This document shows positions 41,956-49,109 of a stretch of DNA of 64,000 nucleotides, piece by piece. The first letter of the stretch is position 1, and every line of letters begins with the position of its first letter. The notes under the pieces are model-generated. The model had not been told where the DNA came from and did no database searches. It was given only the letters and a program-made list of their open reading frames with translations. The translations under genes and the position numbers were made by a program. The DNA is from Amphibiibacter pelophylacis (GTDB lineage Bacteria > Pseudomonadota > Gammaproteobacteria > Burkholderiales > Burkholderiaceae_C). The stretch spans positions 62,001 to 126,000 of the forward strand of contig NZ_JAWDIE010000005.1 of NCBI RefSeq assembly GCF_037688875.1, written 5' to 3'.

Positions 41956-43330
41956 AGCCCTGCTGCTGATCCTGATCGGCGCCGTCGCCGGCTACCTGCT
42001 GGCCGCGGCGCGAACCGACAAGCGCTGGCAGCAGCGCACCCGCGAACTGCTGCACTGGCTGCGCGACGGCCAGACCACCGAGCCGCCCGACAACCCCGAT
42101 CCGCTGACCACGGTGCAGTGGGCGGTGTACAAGGACACGCTCAAGCAGGCGCAGGCCGTGCAGGTGGTGCGCGAGCAGATGGACGGCTTCGTCCAGGCCA
42201 TGGCCGCGTCGCCGGTGGGTCTGGTGCTGCTGGACGCGCAGCAGACCATCCTGTGGTGCAGCGACATGGCCGGACTGCACCTGGGACTGGGCCCCGAGCG
42301 CGACCGCCTGGCCCGCATCACCCATCTGGTCCGCGATCCGGTTTTCGTGCCTTTCGTTCAGCAGCTCGCGGCCAGCACGGCGCTCGCCACGCCCGGCCCG
42401 CGCGCCGAGGTGCTGATGGACAGGCCCGATCGCGGCGGACGCATCCTGCTCTTCGGCCAGCGTTTCGCCGTGCCTGAAGCGGCCGGGCAGACGCGCATCC
42501 TGCTGGTCAGCCAGGACGTGACCGAGCGCCAGCGCAACGAGCTGCTGCAGAAGGAATTCGTCGCCAACGTCTCGCACGAGGTGCGCACGCCGCTGACCGT
42601 GCTGTCGGGCTATCTCGACTGCCTGCCCCAGCTTCAGGGCGACCCGAACGAGTTTGCCAGCGCCCTGCAGGCCATGCGCGACCAGTCGGTGCGCATGCAA
42701 CGCCTGGTGGGCGATCTGCTGCTGCTGTCGCGTCTGGACGGCGCGCCCCGGCCCATGCCAGGCGGCCTGGTGCCGGTCCAGACCTGGGTGGACGAGGCCT
42801 GGGCCACGGCGACCGCGCTGCGCAAACCCGGCCAGACCATGACGCTGGGCTGGCAGTCGCCGCGGCTGGCGCAGCCCGATGTGGCTGTGCTGGGCCACGC
42901 CAGCGAGCTGCTCAGCGCGCTGGTCAATGTGCTGAACAACGCGGTGCGCTATAGCGGCCCCGAAGGCCATATCACGCTGTGGGTGGGCTGGCTGGGCGAA
43001 CGCAGCCCGGCCGGGCCCGCCACCGATCCGCCGCCGCTGCCCGCCTGGCTGGGCCCCAACTGGCGCAGCCTGCAGGCCAGCGAAGGCCTGTGCCTGGCGG
43101 TGATCGACAGCGGCCCGGGCATCCCGGCCGACGCCCTGCCTCGCCTGGGCGAGCGCTTCTTCCGCGTGGACAAAGCGCGCAGCAGCGACACCGGCGGCAC
43201 GGGCCTGGGGCTGTCCATTGTCCGCCAGGTGCTGCAGCGCCACGGCGGCCAGATGCGCGTCTTCAGCGAACTGGGGCAGGGCAGCTGCTTTGTGCTGCTG
43301 CTGCCGCCGTTGAGGATGGCGGGGGGGTGA
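41945..43330 (+). CDS. phoR: phosphate regulon sensor histidine kinase PhoR
   Basis: A 461-residue kinase with one short N-terminal membrane helix (about 3-20), a PAS domain (about 70-175; VQAMAASPVGLVLLDAQQTI), the H-box FVANVSHEVRTPLTVLSGYL, an N-box LVNVLNNAVRYS, then VIDSGPGIPADALPRLGERF and TGGTGLGLSIVRQVLQRHGG. The loop before the G1 box is enlarged with a Pro-rich stretch (GERSPAGPATDPPPLPAW). It phosphorylates PhoB when Pst/PhoU report low phosphate. Its stop abuts, with no spare base, the stop of the convergent RhuM/Fic gene. Confidence 0.94.
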   Translation: MTPEALLLILIGAVAGYLLAAARTDKRWQQRTRELLHWLRDGQTTEPPDNPDPLTTVQWAVYKDTLKQAQAVQVVREQMDGFVQAMAASPVGLVLLDAQQTILWCSDMAGLHLGLGPERDRLARITHLVRDPVFVPFVQQLAASTALATPGPRAEVLMDRPDRGGRILLFGQRFAVPEAAGQTRILLVSQDVTERQRNELLQKEFVANVSHEVRTPLTVLSGYLDCLPQLQGDPNEFASALQAMRDQSVRMQRLVGDLLLLSRLDGAPRPMPGGLVPVQTWVDEAWATATALRKPGQTMTLGWQSPRLAQPDVAVLGHASELLSALVNVLNNAVRYSGPEGHITLWVGWLGERSPAGPATDPPPLPAWLGPNWRSLQASEGLCLAVIDSGPGIPADALPRLGERFFRVDKARSSDTGGTGLGLSIVRQVLQRHGGQMRVFSELGQGSCFVLLLPPLRMAGG

Positions 43331-44311
43331 TCAACCCTGCGTCGGAGCCAGCATGTTCATGACAAGCCGGATCAGCGTTTCCTTGTGCGCCGGGTCTGAT
43401 TCTGCGACCAGCAGGGCCAGAGCAGCCAGCCCGATGTCGTTGATGACTGGGGCGCCGTCGTCGTCCAGCAGACGGCCATTGCGGTTCAGGAAATCAACAA
43501 ACAGAAACGCACCGCTGCGCTTGTTGCCGTCGGCGAAGGGGTGGTTTTTGATCACAAAGTACAGCAGGTGCGCAGCCTTGGATTCAACGCTGGGGTAAGC
43601 CGGTTCGCCAAATACGGTCTGGTCCAGGTTGCCCAGCAGGGCGGCTAGGCCATCGCCACGTTCGCGGGCAAACAGCTCGGTGGCTTCGCCTTTCTGCATC
43701 AGATCGCGCTTGAGCTCGCCCAGCATCTGGCGCACCTGCTCAAGGCGGGGCAGGTGCCCGCCGCTCTGCTGCAGCGGCTCGGTCAGCAAACCTTCGTCAT
43801 AACGCTGCAGCAGCAAAAAGGTCTGCGCGTAGCGCGACACAAGGTCCACCAGGCCGCGCCCTGTGTCGGCCAGAAGTTCGGTGGATTGCGCCGCTTTCCG
43901 CACCAGAAGCAGCGCGGCTTCCAGCTCGCGGGCGTTGGCTTCAAAACGCTGGCGGTTCAGGGTGTAGCCCTGGGTCAGGTGCTGGCGCAAAACCTGCGTG
44001 GCCCATTGGCGAAAGCGCGTGCCCTCGATGGATTTGACGCGGTAGCCCACTGAGATGATGACGTCGAGGCTGTAGTGTTCAACCCGGTACCTTTTGCCGT
44101 CGGCAGCAGTGTGTGCAAAATTTGCACACACTGCCTCACGTTCAAGCTCCCCCTCGGCGAACACATTGCGCAGGTGCTTGGTAATGACCGACCGCTCGCG
44201 TCCAAAGAGCTGGCTGAGCTGCTCCTGCCGCAGCCAGACGGTTTCCTGGGTCCTGTCCAGCCGGACTTCGACGGTGCCGCTGTCGGACTGATAGATGGTG
44301 ATGTTGGTCAT
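43331..44311 (-). CDS. RhuM N-terminal / Fic-Doc C-terminal fusion protein
   Basis: A 326-residue two-domain protein. Residues 1-120 match RhuM virulence-type proteins (TVWLRQEQLSQLFGRERSVI, KHLRNVFAEGELEREAVCA, VEHYSLDVIISVGYRV), likely nucleic-acid binding. The C-terminal part is a Fic/Doc domain with HPFADGNKRSGAFLF starting at H257, the core motif of AMPylators and Doc-type kinases; the glycine-asparagine-lysine core GNKRSG is intact, so activity is plausible. No separate antitoxin gene is next to it; an inhibitory helix within the protein cannot be excluded. The ATG at 44311 begins the RhuM domain. It is divergent from guaD. Confidence 0.88.
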   Translation of the reverse strand: MTNITIYQSDSGTVEVRLDRTQETVWLRQEQLSQLFGRERSVITKHLRNVFAEGELEREAVCANFAHTAADGKRYRVEHYSLDVIISVGYRVKSIEGTRFRQWATQVLRQHLTQGYTLNRQRFEANARELEAALLLVRKAAQSTELLADTGRGLVDLVSRYAQTFLLLQRYDEGLLTEPLQQSGGHLPRLEQVRQMLGELKRDLMQKGEATELFARERGDGLAALLGNLDQTVFGEPAYPSVESKAAHLLYFVIKNHPFADGNKRSGAFLFVDFLNRNGRLLDDDGAPVINDIGLAALALLVAESDPAHKETLIRLVMNMLAPTQG

Positions 44312-44418
44312 GGTTTGCCTCGATTCAGGCCAATTTACCAGTTTGCTGGCGGCCTGCCGCAAAGGACACCGCGCTACACTCACAGCCCCCTGATGACTGC
44401 GGCCTGGCCGCGACTGCC

Positions 44419-45732
44419 ATGACGTCTGCCCCTGCGCCTTCCAGCCGTGTCGCCATCCTGGCGGACCTGCTGGATTTCGAGCGTGCGCCCGGCGCGCTGG
44501 ATATCTCGGACGCGGCCTGCCGCTGGCGTCCGGCGCACTGGCTGCTGATCGAGAACGGCCGCATCAGCGCCATCCATCCCGACGGCCCGGACGCGCGACC
44601 CGGCCCCGACTGGCACTGCATCGACGCCAGCGGCCAGTGGCTGATGCCGGGCTTTACGGATGCGCATGTGCACAGCGCGCAGATCGAGATCATCGGTGCC
44701 TTTGGCGAGCAGCTGCTGCAGTGGCTGGAGCGCTACACCTTTCCCGCCGAGCAGCGCATGGCGCAGGCCGACGACGCGCGCGCCTGTTCGCAGGATTTTG
44801 TGGACGGCCTGCTGCGCTGCGGGACGACCAGCGCCATGGTCTTTCCCACCGTCCACGCGACCAGCGTGGATGCGCTGTTCGAGGCGGCCCAGGCGGCGGG
44901 CATGCGCCTGATCGCCGGGCGGGTGATGATGGATCGCCACGCGCCCGCCGCCCTGTGCGACAGCGTGGAAAGCGCCGAGCGCGACTGCCGCGCGCTGATC
45001 GAGCGCTGGCACGGCCAGGGCCGTCTGGCCTACGCCATCACCCCGCGCTTTGCGCCCACCAGCAGCCCGGCCCAGCTGGCACTGGCGGGGCGTCTGCTGG
45101 CCGGGACGCCTGGCCTTTATATGCAGACGCATGTGGCCGAGAACCCGGCGGAGGTCGATTGGGTGCGCCAGCTTTTCCCCGACGCGCGCAGCTATCTGGA
45201 CGTCTACGAGCGCCACGGCCTGCTGGGCGAGCGCAGCATGATGGCGCATGGCATCTGGCTGGACGACATCGACGTGGCGCTTCTGGCGCAGCGCGGCGCG
45301 GCGGTGGCGCACTGTCCGTCGTCCAACCTGTTTCTGGGCAGTGGCCTGTTTGACTGGCCCCGTGCGCGCGACGCCGGGCACGGCCTGTGCCTGGCCAGCG
45401 ATGTGGGTGCCGGAACGACGCTTTTCATGCCGCAGGTGATGATGGATGCCTGCAAGGTGCAGGCTCTGCGCGGCCAGCGCGTCACCGCCTGGGAGCTGCT
45501 GCACGGCGCCACCCTGGGCGCGGCGCAGGCACTGCGGCTGCAGGGCGAAATCGGCCAGCTTGAGCCCGGCTGCGCAGCCGATGTGGTGCTGTGGCACCCC
45601 GCGCTGGACGATCTGCAGCGCCGCCGCCAGCGCGTGGCGCGCAGCCTGCACGAGCGCGTGCTGGCCTGGCTGTCGCTGGCGACCCCGCAGCACGTCGCCC
45701 AGGTCTGGGTGGCGGGGCAGCGCCGGGTCTGA
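44419..45732 (+). CDS. guaD: guanine deaminase
   Basis: Amidohydrolase converting guanine to xanthine and ammonia in purine breakdown. The 437-residue protein has the metal-binding DAHVHSAQIEIIGAFGEQLL near residue 80, GTTSAMVFPTVH, RLAYAITPRFAPTSSPAQL (the RF.P.. substrate loop typical of GuaD), YMQTHVAENPAEVDWV, SMMAHGIWLDD and LASDVGAGTTLFM with the catalytic Asp. Length fits the family. It is monocistronic, 74 bases before the QueD homologue. No xanthine dehydrogenase genes are nearby. Confidence 0.93.
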   Translation: MTSAPAPSSRVAILADLLDFERAPGALDISDAACRWRPAHWLLIENGRISAIHPDGPDARPGPDWHCIDASGQWLMPGFTDAHVHSAQIEIIGAFGEQLLQWLERYTFPAEQRMAQADDARACSQDFVDGLLRCGTTSAMVFPTVHATSVDALFEAAQAAGMRLIAGRVMMDRHAPAALCDSVESAERDCRALIERWHGQGRLAYAITPRFAPTSSPAQLALAGRLLAGTPGLYMQTHVAENPAEVDWVRQLFPDARSYLDVYERHGLLGERSMMAHGIWLDDIDVALLAQRGAAVAHCPSSNLFLGSGLFDWPRARDAGHGLCLASDVGAGTTLFMPQVMMDACKVQALRGQRVTAWELLHGATLGAAQALRLQGEIGQLEPGCAADVVLWHPALDDLQRRRQRVARSLHERVLAWLSLATPQHVAQVWVAGQRRV

Positions 45733-45806
45733 TTCCCGCCCCATTGGTCTGCCCGAAAACGGCCTGTGCGTTTTAGAATCGCGGCCTTTGCGTCTGCTGC
45801 TTCGCC

Positions 45807-46205
45807 ATGTTTGAACTGAGCCAGGAATTCCACTTTGATGCGGCCCACACCCTGCACCGCCCGGGCGTGGACCCGCAGGAGATGCACGCCAGCCTGCGCA
45901 TCCACGGTCACAGCTACACCGCCACCGTGACACTGCGCGGCGAGCGCGACAGCGGCGGCATGCTGCTGGATCTGGGTGTGCTGCGCCGTTGCATCGAGCG
46001 CGTACGCGCTCGCCTTGATCATCACCACCTGGACCACGTCGAGGGCTTGGGGCCCGCCACGCTGGAGAACCTGTGCGTCTTCATCCACCAGCACCTGCAC
46101 CAGGAGTTGCAGGCTGCCGTGGGCGATGCGGGTGCGCAGGCGCTGTGCCGCGTGGCCGTGCGGCGGCCGACCACGGGCGACGCCTGCGTCTACACGCCAG
46201 GCTGA
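45807..46205 (+). CDS. queD: 6-pyruvoyl-tetrahydropterin synthase / QueD family protein with altered active site
   Basis: A 132-residue T-fold protein. Zinc ligands H14 (FDAAHTL), H33 and H35 (RIHGHSY) are present, as is LDHHHLDHVEGLGPATLEN with the catalytic Asp-His pair (D71, H72). However, the catalytic cysteine four residues before HGH in canonical QueD (pattern CxxxHGH) is Ser29, and the glutamate of the C-terminal KET motif is replaced (VRRPTTGDACVY). It thus belongs to a divergent subfamily that may not make 6-carboxytetrahydropterin by the standard mechanism. It ends at a bidirectional terminator shared with rpmG. Confidence 0.78.
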   Translation: MFELSQEFHFDAAHTLHRPGVDPQEMHASLRIHGHSYTATVTLRGERDSGGMLLDLGVLRRCIERVRARLDHHHLDHVEGLGPATLENLCVFIHQHLHQELQAAVGDAGAQALCRVAVRRPTTGDACVYTPG

Positions 46206-46220
46206 TCCCCCTGACCGACG

Positions 46221-46267
46221 AAAAAACCCGCCGGGGCCATCGCAGGATGGCGCCGCAGCGGGTTTTT
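46221..46267. terminator. bidirectional rho-independent terminator between queD and rpmG
   Basis: A run of six A residues (46221-46226), a stem ACCCGC...GCGGGT containing an inner CCATC / GATGG hairpin, and five T residues (46263-46267) give U-tracts on both strands. It serves queD on the plus strand and the rpmBG unit on the minus strand. Confidence 0.85.
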
Positions 46268-46300
46268 CATCGGGCAGCCTTCGTGCGAAGGCCTGCCGGG

Positions 46301-46468
46301 TTACTTCAGGCGCACTTCCTTGTACAGGACATGCTTGCGCGCTTTGGGGTCGAACTTCATGAACTCCAGCTTGCCCGGAGTGGTCTTCTTGTTCTTGTTG
46401 GTGGTGTAAAAATGGCCGGTTCCAGCAGTGGATTCCAGCTTGATTTTTTCGCGGGCGCCTTTGGCCAT
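46301..46468 (-). CDS. rpmG: 50S ribosomal protein L33
   Basis: A 55-residue ribosomal protein reading MAKGAREKIKLESTAGTGHF, then YTTNKNKKTTPGKLEFMKFD and PKARKHVLYKEVRLK, which is L33 over its full length. The cysteine pairs of the zinc-binding C+ form are absent (C- type). It lies 68 bases after rpmB on the same strand, the usual L28-L33 operon, and ends at the bidirectional terminator. Confidence 0.98.
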   Translation of the reverse strand: MAKGAREKIKLESTAGTGHFYTTNKNKKTTPGKLEFMKFDPKARKHVLYKEVRLK

Positions 46469-46536
46469 GATGCGACTCCAGAAAAAGGGTTAAGAGCGGC
46501 CGCCGCAGCGGCCCGGTTCAGCGGATCGCGCAGGGC

Positions 46537-46770
46537 TTACAGGGCGCCCTTGGCGCGCAGATCGGCGACGATCTGCTCGATGCCGACCTTGTCGATCAGG
46601 CGCAGCGCAGCATTGCTGATGCGCAGACGCACCCAGCGGTTTTCGGTTTCCAGCCAGAACCGGCGGTAGTGCAGGTTGGGCAGGAAGCGACGCTTGGTTT
46701 TGTTGTTGGCGTGGGAAACGTTGTTACCAACCATGGGGCCTTTGCCCGTGACTTGACATACGCGAGCCAT
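46537..46770 (-). CDS. rpmB: 50S ribosomal protein L28
   Basis: A 77-residue ribosomal protein with MARVCQVTGKGPMVGNNVSH, NNKTKRRFLPNLHYRRFW, ENRWVRLRISNAALRLIDK and a C-terminal helix, standard for L28 of Gram-negative bacteria. It is the first gene of rpmB-rpmG and is driven by a strong sigma-70 promoter at 46886-46914, giving a leader of about 110 bases. GGAGG lies seven bases before the ATG. Confidence 0.98.
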   Translation of the reverse strand: MARVCQVTGKGPMVGNNVSHANNKTKRRFLPNLHYRRFWLETENRWVRLRISNAALRLIDKVGIEQIVADLRAKGAL

Positions 46771-46885
46771 AGGGCCCTCCAGTGATCAAAGATGCGATGC
46801 GAAAAAAGTGCAACGTGCTCCGGGCTGGGTCTGCAAAGGCGATTGGCCCCCGCAGGGCGCAGCATGGCTGCCCGGGAAAACGAGC

Positions 46886-46914
46886 ATTATAGAGCGCAAG
46901 TACCGCTTTGCCAA
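46886..46914 (-). promoter_or_regulatory. sigma-70 promoter of rpmB-rpmG
   Basis: Read on the minus strand: -35 TTGGCA (46909-46914), a 17-base spacer and -10 TATAAT (46886-46891). Five of six and six of six bases match consensus with ideal spacing, as expected for a ribosomal protein operon. A plus-strand TATAAT at 46966-46971 in the same intergenic region may serve ispB. Confidence 0.85.
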
Positions 46915-47052
46915 GAACTTCGCCGGGGTTCCCCCTGGCAGGGCTGCGGTGCAGCGGCCAGAAACTATAATCATGCCTTTGAGTTGGGCCTGTTGCGGGC
47001 ATTCTGTTGCTGCTTGGCAACGCCGCACCAGCCTGTTGCCTGGGTACGCTTC

Positions 47053-48114
47053 ATGCTAGACAAATCGGGTTCGGTCCCACAGCCCCTGCCGGGGGCGGTG
47101 GCACAGGTGCTGGCGCAGCTGGACACGGAAATGGCTGCCGTTGATGCTGTCATCGCCCGGCGTCTGCAGTCGGATGTGGTGCTGGTGCAGCAGGTGTCCA
47201 CCTACATCGTCGGGTCGGGCGGCAAGCGCATGCGTCCGCGCCTGCTGCTGCTCATGGCCATGGCCATGGGCTACAGCCACCCGGACCAGCACGAACTGGC
47301 CGCCACGGTCGAGTTCATCCACACCAGCACGCTGCTGCACGACGACGTGGTCGACGAATCGGCCCTGCGCCGCGGCCGCGCCACAGCCAACGCCACTTTT
47401 GGCAACGCCGCCAGCGTGCTGGTGGGTGATTTCCTGTACTCGCGCGCTTTCCAGATGATGGTCAGCACGGGGCGGATGCGCGTGCTGGAAATACTGGCCG
47501 AAGCGACCAACATCATCGCCGAGGGCGAGGTGCTGCAGCTGATGAACATGCACGACCCGGAGATTTCGGTCGAGCGTTATCTGCAGGTCATCCGCTGCAA
47601 GACAGCCAAACTGTTCGAGGCCAGCGCGCGTCTGGGCGCGGTGCTGGCGCTGCATCCGCGCGAGGGCGAACCCGCTGCGCCCTGGCCCGAGGCTCTGGCC
47701 GGGCAGAGCGCCGACAGCATCGAGCGCGGCTGCGCCGATTTTGGCGCCAGCCTGGGCACCGCCTTTCAGCTGGTCGATGACATCCTGGATTACGAGGGCG
47801 ACACCCACACCCTGGGCAAAAACATCGGCGACGACCTGCGCGAAGGCAAGGCCACGCTGCCGCTGCTGGTGGCCATGTCGCGCTGCAGCGACAGCGACCG
47901 CGCCTGGCTGCGCCAGTGCATCGAGCACGGCGAGGTCGATCGCCTGCCCGACGTGATCCGCATCGTGCGTGAGACCGGCGCGCTGGACGCCACCCGCGAC
48001 GTGGCCCGCGCCGAGGTGGACCGTGCCTGCGAGGCGCTGGCGCCGCTGCCCGAAAGCCCGGTCAAGGACACGCTGCTGCACCTGGCGCGAACCAGCCTGG
48101 TGCGTCTGTTCTGA
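47053..48114 (+). CDS. ispB: polyprenyl diphosphate synthase (octaprenyl-type)
   Basis: Trans-prenyltransferase that builds the long side chain of ubiquinone. The 353-residue protein has GSGGKRMRPRLLLL (54-67), the first Asp-rich motif LLHDDVVDES (D97, D98, D101), CKTAKLFEASARLGA, and the second Asp-rich motif QLVDDILDYEGD followed by KNIGDDLREGKATLPLL. It is near IspB length. The ATG at 47053 has a weak ribosome-binding site; upstream in-frame sequence is not protein-like. A plus-strand TATAAT lies 82 bases upstream. Neighbour rpmB-rpmG is divergent, as in many proteobacteria where rplU-rpmA take this place. Product chain length cannot be told from sequence here. Confidence 0.93.
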   Translation: MLDKSGSVPQPLPGAVAQVLAQLDTEMAAVDAVIARRLQSDVVLVQQVSTYIVGSGGKRMRPRLLLLMAMAMGYSHPDQHELAATVEFIHTSTLLHDDVVDESALRRGRATANATFGNAASVLVGDFLYSRAFQMMVSTGRMRVLEILAEATNIIAEGEVLQLMNMHDPEISVERYLQVIRCKTAKLFEASARLGAVLALHPREGEPAAPWPEALAGQSADSIERGCADFGASLGTAFQLVDDILDYEGDTHTLGKNIGDDLREGKATLPLLVAMSRCSDSDRAWLRQCIEHGEVDRLPDVIRIVRETGALDATRDVARAEVDRACEALAPLPESPVKDTLLHLARTSLVRLF

Positions 48115-49098
48115 TCAGGCCGGATCGCTGTCCGGTGCGTCTTTGGGGCTGTGCTCGAGCAGCCCGGCGCGCAGCTCGCCCAGATGCTGGTGCAGGGCCT
48201 GTTCGCGCTCCTGCAGCAGCTGCATGAAGGGCTGGCTGCCCGCCTCTTCAAGGCGGCCGATCTGCACCTGATAGCCCATGGGCGCCAGCATGGCGCGCAG
48301 CCACTGCTCGCCCAGCTTTTCCAGCGCCAGATCGAAGGCGGCGAATTCGACGCCCGAGCGCAGTCGCTCTTCGAGATCCTTGCGCTGGCGCTCGCCGGCT
48401 TCGCTCAGGGCGCTGCCTTCGGTTTCCAGCTTGGTGCGCTCGCCGCGCAGCAGGGTGTTGCCCGACACCTGCATCTGGCGCAGCAGCCAGTCTTCCTCGT
48501 TGGATTTGACGCCCTGGAACTCGGCGTGCAGCCCGTCGATCGTCAGCAGCGGGCCGTCAGCGCGCACGCGCAGGCGCTCCAGGTCTATGCCCAGCAGCAC
48601 CTTGACCTTGCGGCGCAGCACGCCGACGTACTCCAGGTGGTCCTTGCCGGACAGGCTGGAGAGCGTCTTCTCGCGCTCGCCCATGTCCTCGCGCTTGAAA
48701 TCGGTCAGCGTGCTGTCCACTTCCAGCAGCGTCAGACGCAGCACGCTGCGCACCTGCTGGAACTGCAGCTGCTGGGCCTTCACCCGCTCGACCTCGGCGA
48801 TCAGGTCGCCGCGCTGGCGCAGCGCCACGTCCAGATCGGCTTTCAGCTCCGCCTCGCGCTGCGCGGCGCGGCTGGATTCGCCCGACACCAGCATTTTGGG
48901 CAGCACCAGGCTCAGGATCAGGGCGCCGACAAAGGCGCCAAGGCCGGCCAGCAGCACCGCCATGCCTTGGGTCGTGGCCAGAAAGGCCATCGCCAGAAAG
49001 AGCACCACCGTCGCCGCCCCGACCGCAAACAGCACGCGGTAGCCGATGCGCCGCAGCGGCGCCATCAGCTTCGAGGTGAATCCGCCAAACAGGGCCAT
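48115..49098 (-). CDS. membrane protein with long coiled-coil region, unknown function
   Basis: A 327-residue protein with two N-terminal transmembrane helices (about 20-42 and 46-68), then a mostly charged helical region (75-140 and 215-327) likely to form coiled coils, and in between a globular part (DHLEYVGVLRRKVKVLLGIDLERL). I recognise no family. The C-terminus is acidic. The stop codon directly abuts the ispB stop on the other strand. It starts eleven bases downstream of the ettA stop, so it is probably the second gene of an ettA operon. Confidence 0.7.
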   Translation of the reverse strand: MALFGGFTSKLMAPLRRIGYRVLFAVGAATVVLFLAMAFLATTQGMAVLLAGLGAFVGALILSLVLPKMLVSGESSRAAQREAELKADLDVALRQRGDLIAEVERVKAQQLQFQQVRSVLRLTLLEVDSTLTDFKREDMGEREKTLSSLSGKDHLEYVGVLRRKVKVLLGIDLERLRVRADGPLLTIDGLHAEFQGVKSNEEDWLLRQMQVSGNTLLRGERTKLETEGSALSEAGERQRKDLEERLRSGVEFAAFDLALEKLGEQWLRAMLAPMGYQVQIGRLEEAGSQPFMQLLQEREQALHQHLGELRAGLLEHSPKDAPDSDPA

Positions 49099-49109
49099 GG
49101 CGCCTGGCC

